Assembly (NCBI GenBank): GCA_030998225.1
Contig: JAPYXD010000250.1
Span: forward strand, 186,001 to 250,000
Source: Diplolepis rosae
Taxonomy: Eukaryota; Arthropoda; Insecta; Hymenoptera; Diplolepididae
Direction of reading: 5' to 3'
Length of the DNA stretch: 64,000 nt
Of the stretch, positions 57,301 to 62,125 are shown piece by piece. The notes beneath the pieces were generated by a model, which saw only the letters and a program-made list of their open reading frames with translations, did not search any database and was not told the DNA's origin. Position numbers and translations under genes: made by a program. Position 1 is the first letter of the stretch. Each line of letters opens with the position of its first letter.

Positions 57301-59603
57301 TGACATATATCATTCACACAAACCGTCATAATTTTTCAAATGTCACAAATATGAACCCTTCACAGACATTACATAAGTATATTTTTACCTGAAGCAGAAG
57401 CGTTCGATCCTTAAATTTGTAATTTAATCTAGTTTCTATCATATTTGCCCAAGGCATGTGTTTGTCCACGTCTAAAGAGTTGTAGTTAACGACTTCACAT
57501 GGAAACATTGTAAAAGAGCTAATTTCAACTACTGATGTAGATGGAATTATGCCAAACCACCTTAAGATTTTCAATGCACCTTTTGTGCCTGAAGTCTGTA
57601 AAATAATATCATTATTAATTGTATTATTAACAAAAATAAGTTTTAGTTTACTCTAAGTTCAGATTAGTTGCTCCAGCAAGAAGTTTTTAGTTTTTTTTCT
57701 TCCAAGAACATAGTTTACTTACGCAGAGATATGCACCAATAAGTGCTTCTACGGAATCTGCAACAACTTTATCAGGGACGGTTTGTTTTCCTAAAAAGTG
57801 TTCCATTCCAGTATGAGCCTGTGTATCTTTCCAAGATAGAACCTTTTCTTGTATCTTGACCATTGTAGTATCAGATATGTAACCACAAAATCTTTCTTCG
57901 AGTGGTATTTTGAGTTCATACAAAACGTTTGCAGATATCTAATAAAAAAATGTTACAATGAATTTTCAGGTTGATTTAAAATTTTTAAAATATTCTTAGT
58001 TTTCAATTTTTTTACCAAAAATTATTTACAATTCCCGGTAAGTGCTGACAATTAACTTATTTTTATAAGTATTTTTGGAGCTCAAATACTAAAATTTGAA
58101 TCGCTTTTGATTTCTGATTAAACTTATTACAGAAAAATTTGAAGAACTTTAATTATTCTTGGTACAAAACTTCATCATATTTATGTCTAAAATATATTAT
58201 TATATATGTATTTACTATGTAGGGAAACCAAAGATTTGATAGCTCTACAATTATAAGTTGACTACAGCTTAAATAAATTGAAAATTAGAAAGTTTACTAG
58301 AACCTGCATTATTAAAACTCGGTTCGGATGGTTATGGACGCGGTAGGATACGTGGTAGAAAGAGGATTAGTGTCAAAGGTGAGTTAACACAAACTGCGCC
58401 ATTCGGTAACGTACAGTAGTGGATGCACTGAGCATTCTATTCGACTAGCTGTCGTTAACTTCATCTCCGAAAGTGAAAAATAAAGGCTGCGGCAATGTAT
58501 CAAATAATAAAAGACATAAGTGTTAAAAGTTGAGTTTTACAGTCTTCATCCTTTCTGTTTAAAAGAAAAATCAGTTAATAAATATTATATGTACCGACAT
58601 ACTCAACACTTGATACGGCATTGTTTGTTTTGATATACACGCTTGACGGACTCCTCTGGATTATTGAGATTACATCCTCGAATAGTCTCAATAATCAAGG
58701 TTCCCGTGTAATGTATAGAAAATATAAAAACAAGTTACGTTGTTTAGAAACCTTTTTAGCATATTTCAAAATAACAAATAAATTTTAAATAAAGATAGTT
58801 GTTATGACCCATTTTACACTTTCTGGTTTTACAATAGTTTGAAGCATGCGAAATATTTACCTCATTCTCTATTAATATATTTTGCACCAACCTATCTGCG
58901 GTATAAGCGGGAGTAATAAAGTTACTCTTTGGAGTAAAATCTTCTACTTTCAATTTTCCTGGAATATTTTTACTCACACCACAGTAATATAAATTTCTAT
59001 TGCCTATAATTTTTCCTTTTAAGGCAGTTAGTTGTCCTTCATTAAAATTTTGGAAAGAATCATAAAGAAATAAGGAAACTGACAACTTTAAAAAAGAATC
59101 TCCTAATGTTTCAAGTCGTTCTAGATCAAAGCAGTCATTACTAATCTTGCTTGTTAAAGCCTGAAAATTTTAGATATCATAAAAAATGAAATAATATTAA
59201 ATTTAATGTAAACATTTTTATTACGCTTACTTTTGCTATAATAGCGGGATCAGGTCCTTTGACATTATTTTCTGATAGCATATTCAAAGTAGGTACTTGC
59301 AAATTTGGTCTAGACATGTAAGACACGCCTTTTTTTGGTTTAAGCTGAAATTTTTTATCAAATAGTAGTTTATTGGTAAATATGAGATGAGAAATAATTT
59401 GAAATGCTCAATAAGTTAGAGAAAAGAGAATAAATATTTTACCATGTCGTCTCTAGGTAAGTGTTTACCACTCTTGTCCATATGTTGTCCCATAAACTTA
59501 TGAAAATATTCTATATCGATCAATTGTATACGGTCAACAGCGCGATGAAGATCTACAGGTTCTTCTTCTTTGGACCATGGATACTCCACTTCTGAACTTA
59601 ACA
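15189..59603 (-). CDS. Dcr-2: Dicer-2-type ribonuclease III, C-terminal part in ten exons (gene continues past the right edge)
   Basis: Dicer-2 cuts long double-stranded RNA (viral or transposon-derived) into siRNAs in the cytoplasm. Exons, from the 5' end: 59603-59443, 59344-59231, 59160-58861, 57938-57723, 57595-57389, 45727-45646, 45548-45343, 24736-24565, 24231-24156, 15348-15189. All borders are GT-AG and phases agree at each junction, giving about 563 residues and a stop at 15191-15189. Domain order is PAZ-to-RNase III linker, RNase IIIa ([13 protein letters not shown], then [13 protein letters not shown]), RNase IIIb ([11 protein letters not shown], then [17 protein letters not shown]) and a final dsRNA-binding domain ([16 protein letters not shown]). 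All acidic RNase III residues I expect are present. The GNRNLYYCG stretch and the VPKQPVR linker favour Dicer-2 over Dicer-1. Introns e, g and i are transposon-filled. The first visible exon begins in phase 1, so more exons lie upstream. Family assignment is from motif memory, not a search. Confidence 0.88.
15440..16100 (-). pseudogene. Ty3/gypsy reverse-transcriptase remnant (inverted partner of 16850-17400)
   Basis: The minus strand shows [17 protein letters not shown], [23 protein letters not shown] and [14 protein letters not shown] blocks of a gypsy RT. A TTAA MITE (15644-15870) splits it. The segment 15450-15900 is repeated in inverse orientation at 16870-17400 with the same MITE at the same TTAA. 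Confidence 0.75.
15644..15870. mobile_element. TTAA MITE, copy A (227 bp)
   Basis: Flanked by TTAA at 15640-15643 and 15871-15874, with inverted ends CCCTTCGTAGGTA and TACCTACGAAGGA. CCCT ends at TTAA are the piggyBac pattern. Non-coding; inserted in the gypsy RT. Confidence 0.88.
16175..16380 (-). pseudogene. Mariner 5' fragment
   Basis: The minus-strand ATG at 16279 opens [19 protein letters not shown] and its upstream 100 bp match the mariner at 28590-28740 (same GCTGACATCTGCCGGACGTA leader). The rest of the transposase is absent. Confidence 0.8.
16850..18560 (+). pseudogene. Ty3/gypsy pol remnant (RT, RNase H, integrase)
   Basis: In order: an APETLHR-like RT block, a [44 protein letters not shown] and YYRRFIKG (a local duplication lies between these two), the RNase H blocks [11 protein letters not shown] and [16 protein letters not shown], a [19 protein letters not shown] connection, and integrase [13 protein letters not shown] near 18530. 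There are many stops and frameshifts. Confidence 0.8.
16936..17196. mobile_element. TTAA MITE, copy B (261 bp)
   Basis: Flanked by TTAA at 16932-16935 and 17197-17200, with ends CCCTTCGTAGGTA and TACCTACGAAGGG. Homologous to copy A in inverse orientation and at the equivalent TTAA of the same gypsy RT. Confidence 0.9.
18561..19079. other. Probable non-coding gypsy tail
   Basis: AT-rich sequence after the integrase fragment; no motif recognised. Confidence 0.4.
19080..20030 (+). pseudogene. Second Ty3/gypsy pol remnant (protease end and RT)
   Basis: After a [19 protein letters not shown] protease-side block come [40 protein letters not shown] and [18 protein letters not shown]. The last contains the YIDD form of the RT active site. 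RT thumb blocks in other frames run to 20030, where a mariner fragment begins. It is a different gypsy lineage from 16850-18560. Confidence 0.82.
20031..20480 (-). pseudogene. Irritans-like mariner fragment
   Basis: The minus frame 20433-20203 gives [38 protein letters not shown] and HHYIPE: the WVPRLLT-to-MDETWIHHY region with its first catalytic Asp. Beyond it the frame is broken. No inverted termini were found. Confidence 0.8.
20530..21066 (-). mobile_element. Internally deleted mariner with both termini (537 bp)
   Basis: Flanked by TA on both sides, with inverted ends TCAGGTGTACGCATAAGTTT and a matching CAAATAAGTTTCCGCC on the other strand. The minus frame from 20904 encodes only the N-terminal helix region ([20 protein letters not shown]). 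The catalytic domain is deleted. Confidence 0.88.
21067..21937. other. No recognised feature
   Basis: Moderately AT-rich sequence with only short open frames and no motif I can assign. A retroelement gag fragment is possible but unsupported. Confidence 0.35.
22344..23651 (-). mobile_element. Inner rosa-like (DD41D) mariner, full length
   Basis: Flanked by TA (22342-22343, 23652-23653), with inverted ends TAAAGGGTTTTCCAATAGGG and the complement of CCCTATTGGAAAACCCTTCA. It is 1308 bp, a normal length for the family. It sits within the outer element listed above. Confidence 0.92.
22452..23537 (-). pseudogene. Rosa-like mariner transposase, one frame with two stops
   Basis: All three open segments (23537-23325, 23246-23004, 22988-22452) share one frame. 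Only TGA at 23325-23327 and TAA at 23004-23006 interrupt 362 codons. The N-terminus has the helix-turn-helix ([15 protein letters not shown]..); the core has [23 protein letters not shown] and [14 protein letters not shown], with 41 residues between the last two catalytic Asp. The first Asp, normally in FSDEAHF, is Asn here, so the protein would be inactive even with the stops read through. Confidence 0.9.
24156..24231 (-). CDS. Dcr-2: Dicer-2 exon i (IIIb to dsRBD linker)
   Basis: A 76-bp exon from a TTTTCAG acceptor to a TTT TT|GTAAGA donor. It reads [20 protein letters not shown], the conserved linker between RNase IIIb and the terminal dsRNA-binding domain. The phase fits both neighbours. 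Confidence 0.9.
24565..24736 (-). CDS. Dcr-2: Dicer-2 exon h (RNase IIIb second acidic motif)
   Basis: Fifty-seven codons plus one base. After an acidic stretch ([15 protein letters not shown]), [17 protein letters not shown] supplies the last IIIb Asp/Glu pair. The donor is TTTG|GTAGGT. Confidence 0.93.
24737..25600. other. Start of the 20.6-kb Dicer-2 intron, no feature recognised
   Basis: AT-rich intron sequence immediately upstream of exon h in gene direction; no repeat termini seen. Confidence 0.4.
26052..26971 (-). pseudogene. Mauritiana-type mariner transposase inside FBA
   Basis: The 197-residue frame 26645-26052 has [20 protein letters not shown] and [13 protein letters not shown] with 34-residue spacing, and a complete tail ([17 protein letters not shown]). 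All three Asp are present. Upstream, [17 protein letters not shown] and [19 protein letters not shown] lie in shifted frames; a stop at 26649 and a deletion after [10 protein letters not shown] break the N-terminal part. Confidence 0.9.
27054..27260 (-). pseudogene. Transposon-borne ORF fragment (WRLFID family)
   Basis: The frame reads [20 protein letters not shown] and [20 protein letters not shown]. The WRLFID-x-x-K-x-SLKA pattern is one I know from many repeat-borne arthropod proteins of unassigned function. It is probably part of FBA's original coding region. A related fragment lies on the plus strand at 28066-28270. Confidence 0.6.
28066..28270 (+). pseudogene. Second WRLFID-family ORF fragment
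   Basis: An uninterrupted frame reads [20 protein letters not shown] and [20 protein letters not shown], then [13 protein letters not shown], homologous to 27054-27260 but more complete upstream. It ends abruptly where the gypsy sequence begins. Confidence 0.6.
28290..28486 (+). pseudogene. Gypsy protease-region fragment (left of mariner)
   Basis: [20 protein letters not shown] and [20 protein letters not shown] match the C-terminal part of a gypsy aspartic-protease region (V-P-I-x-x-D-G-V-L-G-x-E-F). The mariner at 28487 interrupts it; the same element resumes at 29763. Confidence 0.75.
28487..29762 (+). mobile_element. Mariner with both termini (1276 bp), coding region broken
   Basis: Flanked by TA (28485-28486, 29763-29764) with inverted ends CGAGGTCTGTCCG.. 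and ..CGGGCAGAACTCG. Frames include [44 protein letters not shown] and [15 protein letters not shown] (DD34D). About 340 bp of foreign sequence (28738-29083) splits the N-terminus. The segment carrying the first catalytic Asp is deleted near 29335. Confidence 0.9.
29765..31540 (+). pseudogene. Ty3/gypsy pol remnant (right of mariner)
   Basis: [20 protein letters not shown] and [20 protein letters not shown], then [20 protein letters not shown] with the YLDD active site, then [20 protein letters not shown] and an RNase H start. The final open stretch (31332-31540) has an AT-hook-like KKGRPRKQ and an acidic tail. Frames change several times. A LINE follows directly. Confidence 0.82.
31551..31660 (+). 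pseudogene. Misplaced LINE ORF1 fragment at the 5' junction
   Basis: [20 protein letters not shown] is the divergent equivalent of [18 protein letters not shown] at about 32585-32640, which normally precedes the zinc knuckles. Here it stands in front of the ORF1 N-terminal part. Confidence 0.75.
31613..32892 (+). pseudogene. R1-clade LINE ORF1
   Basis: ORF1 proteins of this clade bind the element RNA. The N-terminal part (to about 32100) is a helical, Lys-rich segment ending in an A-rich KKEKKEKK tract, where the frame changes. The second frame (32200-32892) holds [15 protein letters not shown], an RNA-binding middle and three Cys knuckles: [28 protein letters not shown] (His replaced by Tyr) and [15 protein letters not shown]. 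It overlaps ORF2 by about 100 bp. Confidence 0.88.
32784..35625 (+). pseudogene. R1-clade LINE ORF2 (endonuclease, reverse transcriptase)
   Basis: One frame of 817 codons, then TGA at 35235 where Trp is expected, then the same frame to 35504 and a frameshift. An APE-type endonuclease occupies about residues 35-240 ([22 protein letters not shown]). The RT follows: [34 protein letters not shown] and GFADDALVV (FADD at residues 682-685). A C-terminal knuckle ([18 protein letters not shown]) lies after the frameshift. The 3' end is truncated near 35610. GC content is far above the flanks, suggesting a more recent arrival. Confidence 0.93.
35626..37830. other. No recognised gene
   Basis: AT-rich. 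A patch at 36290-36660 with higher complexity may be degenerate retroelement sequence. A TATTTATA motif at 37480 precedes an unrecognised 61-codon frame (37487-37672). Confidence 0.35.
37831..37995 (+). other. Small open frame, 54 codons, unrecognised
   Basis: It starts ATG at 37831 and stops TAA at 37993. It is Lys/Arg-rich, ending [13 protein letters not shown]. No domain was recognised; it could be chance. Confidence 0.15.
38174..38539. mobile_element. MITE with about 37-bp inverted ends (366 bp)
   Basis: The left end CCATTCTATTAGTACCAATT continues to ..AATGTGCCT; the right end is its complement (AGGCACATTGCGTACTAAAA..CTAGAATGG). Two perfect hairpins lie inside near the right end. No target duplication was identified and the superfamily is unknown. 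Confidence 0.75.
38432..38504. repeat. Two adjacent perfect hairpins
   Basis: ATTCCCGCATTATT pairs with AATAATGCGGGAAT (9-nt loop), then CATTCTCGCATC pairs with GATGCGAGAATG (8-nt loop). They are separated by four bases. Confidence 0.9.
38563..39505. mobile_element. Large palindromic (foldback) element with an 11-bp-unit array
   Basis: Left AATAGTATATTACGCGCC and right ..ATAATATACTATT are inverted. The arms share GAGGGTTATTGCGTGACGAG and GACAATGCTCGCAGGAGATC. The left arm has a long run of CGTAGTCGAGG / CGTAGCTGAGG-like 11-bp units (38640-38770), with a shorter complement at 39390-39440. A second inner palindrome (38820-39040) contains CCGTTACAG / TGTAGCG hairpins. Confidence 0.88.
39506..40300. 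other. AT-rich; possibly the gypsy 5' part left of a TIR element
   Basis: No firm motif. Short open frames near 40150-40290 may be gag sequence continuous with 41405 onwards, but I cannot support this by a known domain. Confidence 0.3.
40301..41404. mobile_element. Unclassified element with inverted ends (about 1.1 kb)
   Basis: The left end GGGGGATTCTGCTATAATCG and the right end CCGATTACAGCAGAATTCCC are inverted with few mismatches. The interior has open frames (40799-41059, 41141-41431) without a motif I know. Target duplication and superfamily were not resolved. Confidence 0.7.
41405..43880 (+). pseudogene. Third Ty3/gypsy remnant (leader, RT, RNase H)
   Basis: An open Ser-rich stretch runs to 41778. 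Then come [20 protein letters not shown], degraded RT with several stops, [20 protein letters not shown], the RNase H block [20 protein letters not shown] with [10 protein letters not shown], and [19 protein letters not shown] at 43130. Integrase is not recognisable. A CA-repeat (43479-43494) and a purine-rich AGGGGGAAAGTAGGGA followed by TGTTACA (43735) resemble a polypurine tract and LTR start. Confidence 0.75.
44000..44430. repeat. Quasi-periodic GGGTTCTA-rich repeat
   Basis: The words GGGTTCTA, AGGTTCTAA, GGGTGTAA and their complements recur every 20-40 bp without an exact period. It looks like decayed repetitive DNA of unknown class. Confidence 0.4.
44978..45072. repeat. 95-nt hairpin with an inner tRNA T-arm-like stem
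   Basis: GAAATACTTCTGTGGAAAA.. pairs with ..TTTTCCACAGAAACATTTC, continuing into GACGCTTTCGAC / GTCGGAAGCGT. The loop holds CTGGG-CTCGAAT-CCCAG, like a T-arm. It lies in the Dicer-2 intron about 270 bp after exon g. No full tRNA fold is possible. Confidence 0.8.
45343..45548 (-). CDS. Dcr-2: Dicer-2 exon g (RNase IIIb middle)
   Basis: The segment [34 protein letters not shown] and [16 protein letters not shown] is typical of Dicer RNase IIIb. The donor GAG|GTATAG opens an intron of about 20.6 kb. Phase is 1 in and 0 out. Confidence 0.92.
45646..45727 (-). CDS. Dcr-2: Dicer-2 exon f (RNase IIIb catalytic motif)
   Basis: Twenty-seven codons plus one base: [11 protein letters not shown], then [12 protein letters not shown] with the IIIb Glu and Asp. 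The acceptor is CATTTCAG and the donor TTGG|GTAAGT. A mariner element begins only 39 bp upstream of the acceptor, at 45767. Confidence 0.92.
45767..46584 (-). mobile_element. Internally deleted mariner with both termini (818 bp)
   Basis: TA flanks at 45765-45766 and 46585-46586; inverted ends CATTCTGTCAAAAAAGTACC and its complement. The minus frame keeps the N-terminal helix-turn-helix part ([38 protein letters not shown]) joined to a scrap after the catalytic region. All catalytic Asp are lost. Same family as 4732-5403. Confidence 0.92.
46585..47330. other. No recognised feature
   Basis: Intron sequence; a 63-codon minus frame (47319-47128) has no recognisable motif. Confidence 0.4.
47345..48535 (-). 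pseudogene. Irritans-type mariner, near full length, degenerate
   Basis: Minus strand in order: [59 protein letters not shown], a degraded first-Asp region, [32 protein letters not shown] (second Asp changed to Glu) and a tail with GKRFGSIEE. There are at least six frame changes. It is about the normal 1.2-kb length. Confidence 0.85.
48620..49510 (-). pseudogene. Transposon-associated Cys-rich ORF remnant, unclassified
   Basis: In minus frames: [75 protein letters not shown] and [21 protein letters not shown] know this LTxxPxSWGRRR...CVLxGxSxTHxVC...HHDxxxKI pattern from repeat-borne arthropod proteins; the function is unassigned to my knowledge. Stops are scattered. Confidence 0.6.
49610..50095 (+). 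pseudogene. Mariner transposase, C-terminal fragment
   Basis: Plus frames give [39 protein letters not shown] and [17 protein letters not shown], a mariner catalytic core from the second Asp onward. The third Asp block is degraded (PDLAxCD reads PNLACCD). The 5' half is missing. Confidence 0.78.
50380..50895. repeat. RA-related fragment
   Basis: 50803-50890 matches the RA segment at 9357-9440 (AATAAAGTCTACG.., GAAAATAAATTATTTTAATT). TATGAGAATTTTGCCCG with its GAAGCGGGC hairpin at 50397 resembles the complement of 62573-62605. An unrecognised open frame spans 50139-50417. Confidence 0.6.
51070..51165. repeat. Arm of an inverted repeat pair (partner 54340-54430)
   Basis: ATTTTGACATAGGGTCAGAT with its flanks to ATCAATGGCAGATAT recurs as the complement at 54430-54340, about 85 percent alike. 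The pair encloses two LTR-like units and a GC-rich segment. Confidence 0.8.
51553..52360 (-). repeat. Solo LTR (808 bp)
   Basis: Bounded by TGTCACA and TGTGACA. On the minus strand an AATAAA lies about 80 bp before the end (near 51630), the order expected of an LTR. It is GC-richer than its surroundings. The flanks share only CAA, so a target duplication is not proven. Confidence 0.55.
52480..52840. other. GC- and CpG-rich segment
   Basis: Open frames exist on both strands (for example 52631-52897 plus, 52808-52452 minus) but none has a recognisable motif. A strong donor-like CACCG|GTGAGT lies at 52815-52823 on the plus strand. It could be a first exon or a retroelement leader. Confidence 0.35.
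53694..53778. repeat. 17-bp minisatellite, five copies
   Basis: Units ATGTGACTGGTAATAAC and variants begin at 53694, 53711, 53728, 53745 and 53762. It lies directly upstream of the TATA box of the LTR-like unit, where an enhancer would sit. Confidence 0.92.
53812..53845 (+). promoter_or_regulatory. TATA box and initiator of the LTR-like unit
   Basis: TATAAAAA begins at 53812 and an arthropod initiator TCAGT at 53839 puts the start A at 53841, 29 bp downstream. It would drive plus-strand transcription, antisense to Dicer-2 intron e. Confidence 0.65.
54340..54430. repeat. Partner arm of 51070-51165
   Basis: The complement of the 51-kb arm. Just before it (54290-54330) GAAGAAGGCCTGCATATTTG followed by GCCGAAAC recalls the GAAG..GCCGAAACG motif often seen near ends of Penelope-like elements; a similar GTTTCGAAACGTT lies at 56110. 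Confidence 0.7.
54805..55760. mobile_element. Foldback element (956 bp)
   Basis: AATTCAATGCCCGGAT at the left and ATCCGGGCATTGAATT at the right begin inverted arms of about 220 bp (sharing GGGGACGCGACGCTTGAACTG and GTTGCTCTTCGCGTCGA). The centre has AAATGATTTGTTTAAA-like reiterations (55395-55545). Non-coding. Confidence 0.9.
55761..56922. other. Intron sequence, no recognised gene
   Basis: At 56040-56075 AAACTAATTTCAACAACGTT is the complement of a segment at 54427-54460, another inverted pair around the foldback element. The remainder is AT-rich. Confidence 0.4.
56923..57084 (-). other. Small open frame, 53 codons, unrecognised
   Basis: Starts ATG at 57084, stops TAG at 56923-56925: [20 protein letters not shown] then [17 protein letters not shown]. 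Same strand as Dicer-2 but inside intron e. No known motif. Confidence 0.2.
57389..57595 (-). CDS. Dcr-2: Dicer-2 exon e (inter-RNase III segment, start of IIIb)
   Basis: Sixty-nine codons. The ALKILRWFG helix is followed by the RNase IIIb opening ([16 protein letters not shown]). The donor CAG|GTAAAA is followed by an 11.7-kb intron. The next exon begins AFSHPSY, completing the standard [11 protein letters not shown] motif across the intron. Confidence 0.92.
57723..57938 (-). CDS. Dcr-2: Dicer-2 exon d (RNase IIIa second acidic motif)
   Basis: Seventy-two codons from [10 protein letters not shown] to GAYLC, between TTATTAG and [25 protein letters not shown] supplies the second Asp/Glu pair of RNase IIIa. 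Confidence 0.92.
58316..58376 (+). repeat. Short coding-like repeat shared with 13800-13872
   Basis: GGTTATGGACGCGGTAGGAT and flanks match the complement of 13806-13866. It lies in the 922-bp Dicer-2 intron between exons c and d, followed by AAAG|GTGAGT, a donor-like site on the plus strand. Confidence 0.6.
58861..59160 (-). CDS. Dcr-2: Dicer-2 exon c (RNase IIIa core)
   Basis: One hundred codons, phase 0 at both ends. It contains [20 protein letters not shown] followed by DSFLKL, the first RNase III signature with its catalytic Glu and Asp, then the [20 protein letters not shown] segment typical of insect Dicer-2. Confidence 0.92.
59231..59344 (-). CDS. Dcr-2: Dicer-2 exon b
   Basis: Exactly 38 codons between a TTTCAG acceptor and an AAA|GTAAGC donor, phase 0 at both ends. 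It carries the short conserved approach to RNase IIIa ([15 protein letters not shown], then GPDPAIIAK). Confidence 0.82.
59443..59603 (-). CDS. Dcr-2: Dicer-2 exon a (linker after PAZ)
   Basis: The reading starts two bases into a codon after a TTTTTAG acceptor and ends with ATG|GTAAAA. It encodes the acidic linker [18 protein letters not shown], then a [14 protein letters not shown] segment of the type found between PAZ and RNase IIIa in Dicers. Donor phase is 0. Confidence 0.8.
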
Positions 59604-61120
59604 CTAAAAATTTTGATTTTGGTTCGTTTTAAGGCCAGTAAAATATGGAAAAGCTGTCAATATTGGGAGGTAAGAATTTTATCAAAAGAAGATTTTTTAT
59701 AAAAAATAATTTTATTTCCTAACTATTGAACACTAATATAAACATAGTAATTTGTATGTTTTCTTAATTTTTGTCCAGAAGAAGATTCAAACATACACCG
59801 TATTTCAAAACTATCTGTATCTTTGGTTGTTCGAAGTGTTGTAGTTCACACTTTTCTCAATGAAATAACGAACTGATAATGTAGAAATAAAAACTAAACA
59901 ATAAAAAAGATCATAAAGAGAACAAATAATTCTGTACACTTTAAGCATAAGTGACTTCAAGTATCACCTGATTTAATTTCGAGTAACAAAAAAGACACTA
60001 GTGTTGTAGAGAAAACACTTTAGCAAAGTATAGTTTATGTGTGGAAAAAAGACATACGATTATCTACTTTCTCTCTGGTTCCAGGTAAGAACATAGAAAA
60101 GAAGCAATGTGTGCCACGGACTCAATGTAATCTTTTGAAAAATCTTTTAGTAAAATCAAATGGCGCTATTAGTTTTTCCGCACCTCTCTTTTTAAGAAAA
60201 TTGTTTCAACAATTGGGTATTAACATTTTTTTTTACCGAAAAATCATCTTTTGAACAAATTCTAGCATCGAAATATTATCTTGTCTGCTATGCCTATTGG
60301 TCTGCCCATAAACCTTTGAGGACAGACCCATAAGGACCTAATCAGAAGGTATCCAAGATAGTAAAAATACAAACATATGGTGTATAGTATATTGATTGTA
60401 CGTCTGAAAATATCAAACTTAGGTTTTACATACTATTTTTAAACAGTGGCTCATTTCATTATAATAAAATTACAAATGAACAGAGCTCATAAATTGAGTT
60501 TCAGCCTAAGCCCCAACTAATGCATATCAACGAAAACTGAATAGCTGATTCATACCATAACATTATGAGTGAGCGACTACAGTTGGATGGTAAAAAGTCT
60601 ATTTTGGAAATTTGATACACTTTAGTTCACGAGTAATTGAACGCCCGTTACGGCCGCTTGCAGTCCTTCCACGCGCTTCCGCGGTATATGGTCGCACCGT
60701 CACACTTTCCGGTAAAACTAATATCGTTAACTTGCCGAAATTATATTGCCGTGTCTTTTCTAACGTTTTGTAAGTGTGTGTGTCGATGTGTTCTTTTGAA
60801 AAAGGATTTTTGGGATAGTTCGGTCTAAAAGCGAATTTCAAGTCAGAATTATCGCGGTAGTTAAGAGGGATATGGAGCGATTCAGAAGACTATGAACGTC
60901 TTGGGAACCACCATGACCCCAGAATATAGTAATGGGAAAATAAAGTGGCGAACCGCGAACTTCTCCATGACGAGGAAGGTGAACTCTACGGCCCTGGTAT
61001 AGCCAATCAAACCGTGAGTTTCTCCAATTATGTGTCATTCTGTCCCAAGACGGCTCGGTCTCGATTTTTAGCTTCTTTTTGAAAGAAAATAGTAGGGAAT
61101 GCTCGAAATTATTGGCATGG
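59604..61120. other. Upstream Dicer-2 intron, no further exon recognised
   Basis: I looked on the minus strand for PAZ or helicase exons and found none. Frames at 60841-60599 and 61188-60838 are open but carry no motif I can assign. Confidence 0.4.
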
Positions 61121-61124
61121 GGCA

Positions 61125-61230
61125 TATTGGCAGGCAGTGATACTAGTCTGGGTCTTCCGGCTCTCGGTCGATCACGGAAGTGAAGCAACTCTGAGCATGG
61201 TTAGCAATTGGATGGGAGTCACTATGAATA
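61125..61230 (+). ncRNA. 5S rRNA-like fragment (pseudogene or SINE head)
   Basis: CGGTCGATCACGGAAGTGAA followed by GCAACTCTGAGCATGGTTAG and CAATTGGATGGGAG matches the internal control region of eukaryotic 5S rRNA (C..GATCAC.GAAGTTAAGCA..GGTTAGTACTTGGATGGG) with several changes. The 5' and 3' ends are poor and the acceptor stem does not pair, so it is a degraded copy or a 5S-derived SINE. Confidence 0.7.
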
Positions 61231-61644
61231 TTTTTCTTACTCCTATCCAATTTGATTTGATTTTGACTTTTTTTGAATTATTTTATTTTATTTTACTTGC
61301 TTTCACTTTTTTGTCCTGTGAGTAAAAAAACTTGATGTGTTATCGCGATCGTGTAAATATCGCCTAGAAGATTTCATTTATTTACTTCTTCTCGACTGAC
61401 AGTGGCTTAAAGTTAAAACGTGTAATAAACTTTTTTTCTGTGGTAAATAAACAATATCGTTTATGTGAGAAATATTCTCTACAATATGATTTCTCCTCTT
61501 GTCCAATCTTCTGATTGTTCATTATTTATATTTATTGTTGGTTGAATATTCGCACGCTCAGCCCTCAATATAAACCAATTTTTTCTTTTTTTAATTATTT
61601 TAATTCCATTACTAATAAGGTTATGAAGGCTACTCGTTAGTCTA

Positions 61645-62125
61645 TGTTATACCATACTACACAAATACGAAGGAGCGAGATCGGGTGAATAGACTTGATG
61701 CGGAAGCAATTCAAAGTGGAGTTCGGTCAATTTTTTGTAGACGGCACGGTCTAAATGAACCGGTGTATTATCGTGGTGGAACAACGCCTTTTTATTGACC
61801 ATTCCTGGATGTTTGTCCGCGATCGCTGTCTTTAATCTGTCCAAAAGGGATGTGTGATACTAAAAATCAGCTGAATTCTTCTTAAATACTTAAAAACATT
61901 CGGCAGATGTACCCAAGCGATTTCTTATTTGCTCTAATGTGAGTAAATGAGGAACCCACCGTGCGCTCAGTTTTTTCATGTGCAATCCATGACGCAAAAT
62001 AAAATGTACCCAGTCAATTGAGATGCCTAAGTCTCCGCTAGCTAATTCACGCACGTCCACTCACCTGTCAGCCAAAACGATATCATGGACTTTGTTAATG
62101 TGACCATCCAATATTTACCTACAAA
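61645..62125 (-). pseudogene. Irritans-type mariner, deleted
   Basis: Minus strand: LRHGLHMKKLSARWVPHLLT at about 61990, then after a deletion DRLKTAIADKHPGMVNKKAL, FHHDNTPVHLD and [10 protein letters not shown]. The third catalytic Asp is replaced by Tyr. The first-Asp segment is missing. Confidence 0.85.

Noticed and set aside
60599..61188. Two minus-strand frames considered as further Dicer-2 exons
   Set aside because: They contain no PAZ or helicase motif and lack convincing splice borders in phase with exon a.
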